DNA of 8,239 nucleotides, from positions 1 through 8,239 of the forward strand of contig USSH01000099.1 in the NCBI GenBank assembly GCA_900557435.1. The letters are read 5' to 3'. Origin of the DNA: an uncultured Coprococcus sp. (lineage in GTDB: Bacteria; Bacillota; Clostridia; Lachnospirales; Lachnospiraceae). The position numbers and the translations under genes are program-made. Positions 1 through 8,239 of the stretch are shown one piece after another; position 1 is the stretch's first letter, and every line of letters starts with the position of its first letter. The notes beneath the pieces were generated by a model. The model searched no databases and was not told where the DNA came from. It worked only from the letters and a program-made list of their open reading frames with translations.

Positions 1-164
1 TAGCCGAATTCCATATAATCAACCCCCGCCTTGATGTTCGCTTCATAGAGGGCTCTTATAAACTCGTCAGTAAAATAGAAATCATTGACAAGTCCTCCAT
101 CTCTTATTGTTGCGTCAAGTACCTGAATGTCAGGTCTGTAGGTGATCAAATCTCCGCCTATCAT
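1..164 (-). CDS. DRE-TIM metallolyase / aldolase-like protein, N-terminal 54 residues (runs off window)
   Basis: The ATG is at 164-162, preceded by AAGGAGG at 173-179 with 8 bases of spacing, which settles the start. The visible residues begin MIGGDLITYRPDIQVLD and contain DATIRDGG at about residues 17-24. That is the first-strand signature of the DRE-TIM family (HMG-CoA lyase, isopropylmalate synthase, 4-hydroxy-2-oxovalerate aldolase), where the Arg-Asp pair helps bind substrate and the divalent metal. The later residues (AGVDYMEFGY) fit the end of helix 1 and strand 2 of the TIM barrel. In the family these enzymes make or break C-C bonds next to a carbonyl; many Lachnospiraceae carry a stand-alone version annotated as aldolase catalytic domain-containing protein. 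The substrate cannot be told from this fragment. The gene has its own promoter candidate at 385-412 and is separated from bgl by about 640 bases, so it is probably a separate transcription unit. Confidence 0.8.
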   Translation of the reverse strand, partial: MIGGDLITYRPDIQVLDATIRDGGLVNDFYFTDEFIRALYEANIKAGVDYMEFG

Positions 165-345
165 AATAGTGTCCTCCTTCTTGTTTTTTTGATTTTCTCT
201 TTTTCTCTTTTGGTTTTTCTCTCTGATATTTCTGAGTCTATTTACTGCAAAGCTGTTTTCCAGTTTGATTCTATTTACTACAATCCGTCTTTCCGATTTG
301 TATTCTTTAGATATCCGCTCCTCAGTTTTCTCAATTTAAACTTGC

Positions 346-377
346 GTCACTTTAACGCGTTGGCGTATGTTAGTGAC
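346..377. promoter_or_regulatory. Inverted repeat with central AACGCGTT palindrome, at the predicted transcription start
   Basis: The arms GTCACT (346-351) and AGTGAC (372-377) flank a perfect 8-bp palindrome AACGCGTT at 354-361. The block starts about 8 bases downstream of the -10 candidate at 385-390, so it covers roughly +1 to +32 of the predicted aldolase transcript. A CG-centred palindrome there would suit a LacI/GalR-type repressor; a weak 5' stem-loop is the alternative. The role is inferred from position only. Confidence 0.3.
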
Positions 378-384
378 TTTATTT

Positions 385-412
385 AGTATAGCACATAAAT
401 AAATTAATGCAA
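385..412 (-). promoter_or_regulatory. Candidate sigma-A promoter for the aldolase-like gene
   Basis: On the minus strand the -10 is TATACT (385-390, five of six bases matching consensus) with a TGTG extension just upstream, and the -35 is TTGCAT (407-412, weak, three of six), 16 bases apart. The surrounding DNA is AT-rich. It points at the aldolase-like gene, with a start expected near 378. The long leader is the main reason for caution. Confidence 0.45.
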
Positions 413-533
413 GGACTTTATTCAAAAATGCAATCTTTGGTGATTCTGTTTTTATCTACAGACCAGGATCTAAATTTCTCACCTTAGAACAGTCTGCTGT
501 TTTTATCTTTTTTTGCAGGAAAATCTAAGTCTC

Positions 534-549
534 AGGATAATTTTATCCT
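534..549. promoter_or_regulatory. Perfect palindrome AGGATAA-TT-TTATCCT, candidate operator
   Basis: Seven-base arms with a two-base centre cannot form a normal RNA hairpin, so a DNA-binding protein site is more likely. The same palindrome (six-base arms) recurs at 3567-3580, and half-sites lie at 624-630 and 3485-3491, so the word is shared by the two regulatory gaps of the window. The cognate regulator is not in the window. I do not recognise the motif securely; it loosely resembles DtxR-type or Fur-type boxes but matches neither consensus well. Confidence 0.45.
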
Positions 550-569
550 AAACAAGCGAAATATAGCCC

Positions 570-603
570 AAAAGATACAACTTTCTGGAACTTTGTATCT
601 TTT
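570..603. repeat. Inverted repeat AAAAGATACAA / TTGTATCTTTT, possible weak bidirectional terminator
   Basis: Perfect 11-bp arms at 570-580 and 593-603 enclose a 12-base loop. The A tract and T tract at the outer ends form part of the stem, as in bidirectional intrinsic terminators, and the position is about 200 bases past the bgl stop. The stem is very AT-rich, so it would be a poor terminator. GATACAA also occurs in the neighbouring 624-641 site, and ggatacaa occurs in the 3510-3550 hairpin, so it may be an operator instead. Confidence 0.4.
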
Positions 604-623
604 AGGCCTTAATTATTGATTTT

Positions 624-641
624 AGGATAATTTTGTATCTT
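624..641. promoter_or_regulatory. Imperfect operator-like site AGGATAATTTTGTATCTT
   Basis: This is a variant of the 534-549 palindrome in which the second half is GTATCTT rather than TTATCCT. Read on the minus strand it gives GATACAAAATTATCCTAAAA, close to GACAAAATTATCCTAAA (plus strand 3478-3494) upstream of the ROK kinase. The match over 16-17 bases in two separate gaps argues for a shared binding protein. Confidence 0.35.
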
Positions 642-697
642 TTTTCTTGTTTTCACTGTAATTTGAGATAATCTGACTTCATCTATCCGATTCCAAT

Positions 698-796
698 AAC
701 TTTCAAACAACTCTCAAGCATTTCTCAAACAATTCTCAAGCATCTCCCAAGCAATTCTCAAGCAACTTTCAACCGACTTTCAATTACTCAAAACTA
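698..796. repeat. 11-bp tandem repeat, about 8-9 units, next to the bgl stop codon
   Basis: Eight consecutive 11-base units fill 698-785 without a gap: aactttcaaac, aactctcaagc, atttctcaaac, aattctcaagc, atctcccaagc, aattctcaagc, aactttcaacc, gactttcaatt. A ninth, degraded unit reaches 796, only 7 bases from the bgl stop codon at 804-806. The consensus is AATTCTCAAGC. The period is close to one helical turn, so each unit would show the same face of the DNA. Transcribed from bgl it gives a GCUUGAGAAUU repeat in the 3' untranslated region. The repeat may be a replication-slippage minisatellite or a spaced binding array; nothing here decides. Confidence 0.75.
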
Positions 797-803
797 CTTA
801 AAA

Positions 804-3229
<2,426 letters not shown>

Positions 3230-3301
3230 AAGTCCCTCCTGTTTTTCTCATTAACCCTTGTTTTTTTCTTTTATGCTTTCCTTTTATGCTTTTCTTTGTT
3301 C

Positions 3302-3330
3302 ATTATGCCATTTATTCCGACTAAATCCAA
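3302..3330 (-). promoter_or_regulatory. Candidate sigma-A promoter for the ROK kinase-bgl operon
   Basis: On the minus strand TTGGAT (3325-3330) and CATAAT (3302-3307) are separated by exactly 17 bases. The -10 matches five of six consensus bases and the -35 three of six. Transcription would start near 3295, giving a leader of about 65 bases to the ATG at 3229. The operator-like palindromes lie 150-270 bases upstream, so if they control this promoter it is by activation or looping. Confidence 0.4.
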
Positions 3331-3341
3331 TTGGTTATTTT

Positions 3342-3416
3342 GCTTTTTGCATTTTGAGATATTTCGTTTTGAGATATTTCGTTTCGAAACATTGCGTTTC
3401 GAGACATTTATTTTTA
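3342..3416. repeat. 15-bp tandem repeat, about 5 units, upstream of the ROK kinase promoter
   Basis: Read on the minus strand, consecutive 15-base units are taaaaataaatgtct, cgaaacgcaatgttt, cgaaacgaaatatct, caaaacgaaatatct and a degraded caaaatgcaaaaagc. The middle three (3357-3401) are the best matched. The second-third junction makes the palindrome GTTTCGAAAC. The block lies just upstream of the -35 candidate at 3325-3330. In one minus frame it encodes a repeating N-(V/I)-S-K-R pentapeptide, but that frame has only a TTG start without a ribosome binding site, so I treat it as non-coding. Confidence 0.6.
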
Positions 3417-3477
3417 GGTACTTCTTTTTATAATTTCTCCATTTTTTCCATTTCAAAGGAATTTTATTATTTTCTGT

Positions 3478-3494
3478 GACAAAATTATCCTAAA
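3478..3494. promoter_or_regulatory. Operator-like half-site GACAAAATTATCCTAAA
   Basis: It contains TTATCCT at 3485-3491, one arm of the palindromes at 534-549 and 3567-3580. Over 16-17 bases it matches the minus-strand reading of the 624-641 site. It lies just downstream of the glpK terminator hairpin and about 150 bases upstream of the ROK promoter candidate. Confidence 0.35.
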
Positions 3495-3500
3495 CCGGGC

Positions 3501-3550
3501 ATAAAATATCCCCCAGGATACAAATTTCAAATTTTTATACCCTGAGGGGG
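3501..3550 (-). terminator. Intrinsic terminator downstream of glpK
   Basis: On the minus strand CCCCC (3550-3546) pairs with GGGGG (3514-3510). After a two-base bulge the stem continues for ten more pairs (AGGGUAUAAA with UUUGUAUCCU, including G-U wobbles), closed by a loop of about 9 bases. The transcript then reads AUAUUUUAU. A GC-rich base, a long stem and a U-rich tail are what Rho-independent termination needs. It lies about 165 bases after the glpK stop and would insulate the ROK-bgl operon. The plus strand lacks a comparable U run, so it probably acts in one direction. Its stem contains ggatacaaatt, related to the operator words around it. Confidence 0.7.
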
Positions 3551-3566
3551 GAATTATGCTTTTTCT

Positions 3567-3580
3567 GGATAATTTTATCC
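3567..3580. promoter_or_regulatory. Palindrome GGATAA-TT-TTATCC, candidate operator
   Basis: This is a perfect 6-2-6 palindrome whose core is identical to the one at 534-549; both are followed by taaa. It lies on the glpK side of the terminator, about 240 bases upstream of the ROK promoter candidate. Recurrence of the same 14-base palindrome in the only two long gaps of the window is unlikely by chance, even in AT-rich DNA. Its regulator is unknown. Confidence 0.45.
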
Positions 3581-3713
3581 TAAAACACAGTATTTTATGT
3601 TGCAATGTTACAATTGACGCAATTGATAAGATCGGGACGATACATGAAAGGTACACGCATCCCAAAAGGACTTCTGATTTATATTTATCTATTTACCTAT
3701 ATATTTTTTTTAT

Positions 3714-8020
<4,307 letters not shown>

Positions 8021-8042
8021 ATGTATCTTTTCCCTTCACCAG

Positions 8043-8092
8043 CCGATATATATCACCTGCCACGCATCTTGCTAACCATTGATATATATCGG
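8043..8092 (-). promoter_or_regulatory. 13-bp perfect inverted repeat in the leader of the GTPase-nuclease gene
   Basis: The arms CCGATATATATCA (8043-8055) and TGATATATATCGG (8080-8092) are perfect complements separated by 24 bases. In the minus-strand transcript this hairpin ends 22 bases before the ATG, immediately upstream of the AAGGGA ribosome binding site. The 24-base loop is exactly eight sense codons starting with AUG. The arrangement resembles leader-peptide attenuators of ribosome-targeted resistance genes (erm, cat, tet(M)). A dimeric repressor operator is the alternative. No U tract follows, so it is not a terminator. Confidence 0.55.
8053..8079 (-). CDS. Possible eight-residue leader peptide MVSKMRGR within the hairpin loop
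   Basis: On the minus strand ATG at 8079-8077 is followed by GTT AGC AAG ATG CGT GGC AGG and the stop TGA at 8055-8053. The start codon directly follows the first hairpin arm and the stop codon is the first three bases of the second arm. A ribosome translating it would keep the stem open. No Shine-Dalgarno sequence is visible upstream (the bases before the start are gaaccgatatatatca), so translation would need an unusual start or a leaderless transcript. A short ORF in this place can arise by chance. Confidence 0.25.
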   Translation of the reverse strand: MVSKMRGR

Positions 8093-8102
8093 TTCTTTAT
8101 AA

Positions 8103-8128
8103 ACTCATTTAACGGTTCAGCTATGAGT
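8103..8128. repeat. Short inverted repeat ACTCAT / ATGAGT in the leader
   Basis: Six-base arms at 8103-8108 and 8123-8128 enclose a 14-base loop, just upstream of the 8043-8092 hairpin. It is AT-rich and has no proper U tract. It could be a second element of a leader attenuator or chance. Confidence 0.2.
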
Positions 8129-8151
8129 CTGTATCCGCCATACTAGATTCC

Positions 8152-8239
8152 CTATTTTTCATTCTGTGCCGCCTTATATCTCTTAAACCTCTTGAAGAAT
8201 ATGGCTGTAAATGCACCTATGATAAATGGGAACATGAAT
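8152..8239 (-). CDS. C-terminal 28 residues of an unidentified membrane protein (runs off window)
   Basis: An open frame enters from the window edge and ends at TAG (8154-8152). The visible residues begin FMFPFIIGAFTAIFF, a hydrophobic stretch that looks like the end of a transmembrane helix, followed by a basic tail rich in Lys, Arg and Tyr and ending AAQNEK. The positive charges suggest that the C-terminus faces the cytoplasm. I cannot name the family. The gene ends 131 bases before the GTPase-nuclease start, with no clear terminator in the gap, so read-through is possible. Confidence 0.55.
   Translation of the reverse strand, partial: FMFPFIIGAFTAIFFKRFKRYKAAQNEK

Larger units (their letters stand above)
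165..803. other. AT-rich intergenic region between the GH1 gene and the aldolase-like gene
   Basis: This 639-base gap has no convincing gene. From the bgl side it holds an 11-bp tandem repeat (698-796), an AGGATAATTTTGTATCTT site (624-641), an 11-bp-arm inverted repeat (570-603), a perfect AGGATAA/TTATCCT palindrome (534-549), a promoter candidate for the aldolase-like gene (385-412) and an inverted repeat just after it (346-377). That promoter would give a leader of roughly 210 bases. I looked for T-box and common riboswitch signatures in the leader and recognised none. The part from 181 to 330 is pyrimidine-rich on the plus strand and shows nothing further. The 65-residue plus-strand ORF at 189-386 is low-complexity and overlaps the promoter. 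Confidence 0.7.
3230..3713. other. AT-rich intergenic region between glpK and the ROK kinase gene
   Basis: This 484-base gap combines the 3' end of the glpK transcript with the control region of the ROK-bgl operon. From the glpK side it holds an inverted repeat CAATTGACGCAATTG (3611-3625), a palindrome (3567-3580), a strong terminator hairpin (3510-3550), a half-palindrome site (3478-3494), a 15-bp tandem repeat (3342-3416) and a promoter candidate (3302-3330). I found no gene in it. The short ORFs that cross it (for example minus 3271-3456 and 3453-3665) run through the repeat or the terminator and have no ribosome binding site. I saw no recognisable CcpA cre site. Confidence 0.7.

Noticed and set aside
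165..378. A riboswitch or T-box in the long aldolase leader
   Set aside because: I could not find T-box, SAM, TPP, lysine or similar conserved cores, nor a terminator followed by a U run before the start codon.
189..386. Plus-strand 65-residue Phe/Ser-rich ORF
   Set aside because: It overlaps the aldolase promoter and inverted repeat, and its composition simply reflects a T-rich strand.
3357..3401. A short CRISPR array
   Set aside because: The units are contiguous 15-base repeats with no spacers.
3271..3456. Minus-strand ORF with a repeating N-(V/I)-S-K-R pentapeptide
   Set aside because: The repeat is a by-product of the 15-bp DNA tandem repeat. The start is TTG with no Shine-Dalgarno sequence, and composition is that of AT-rich intergenic DNA.
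3453..3665. Minus-strand 70-residue ORF after glpK
   Set aside because: It runs straight through the terminator hairpin and the palindrome, and shows no ribosome binding site or family resemblance.

Overview
The window looks like chromosomal DNA from a low- to mid-GC Firmicute, most likely a gut Lachnospiraceae (Roseburia, Coprococcus, Lachnospira and Butyrivibrio type). Reasons: strong AGGAGG-type ribosome binding sites, very AT-rich intergenic DNA beside genes of mixed GC, and the protein families present. The assignment is from pattern recognition, not a search. Every gene I can support is on the minus strand, so transcription runs from high to low coordinates.

In transcription order: (1) 8152-8239, the last 28 residues of an unidentified membrane protein. 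(2) A 131-base gap holding a 13-bp perfect inverted repeat whose loop is exactly an eight-codon ORF, just upstream of the next gene. (3) 5234-8020, a 928-residue TetM/EF-G-like translation GTPase fused through a Gly/Ser linker to a C-terminal NYN nuclease domain closely resembling Rae1/YacP. This is the most interesting object in the window. (4) 3714-5201, glycerol kinase glpK, 32 bases downstream, with a TTG start. (5) 3230-3713, an AT-rich gap with a strong terminator, palindromic operator-like sites, a 15-bp tandem repeat and a promoter candidate. (6) 2264-3229, a ROK-family sugar kinase resembling beta-glucoside kinase BglK, and (7) 804-2222, a GH1 6-phospho-beta-glucosidase, 41 bases apart and clearly an operon. 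(8) 165-803, a second AT-rich gap with an 11-bp tandem repeat touching the bgl stop codon, the same palindrome family as in the other gap, and a promoter candidate. (9) 1-164, the N-terminus of a DRE-TIM metallolyase/aldolase-like protein.

Functionally, the kinase and GH1 enzyme suggest ATP-dependent phosphorylation of a beta-linked disaccharide or beta-glucoside, followed by cleavage of the 6-phospho product, with no PTS component visible here. Glycerol kinase feeds glycerol into glycerol 3-phosphate. The GTPase-nuclease fusion is predicted to act at the ribosomal A site: its GTPase motifs and the nuclease acidic residues are intact, but the domain IV tip that tetracycline-protection proteins use is replaced. 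I infer a ribosome-directed RNA cleavage or quality-control role rather than ordinary tetracycline resistance.

No tRNA, rRNA, CRISPR array, insertion sequence or prophage gene was seen.
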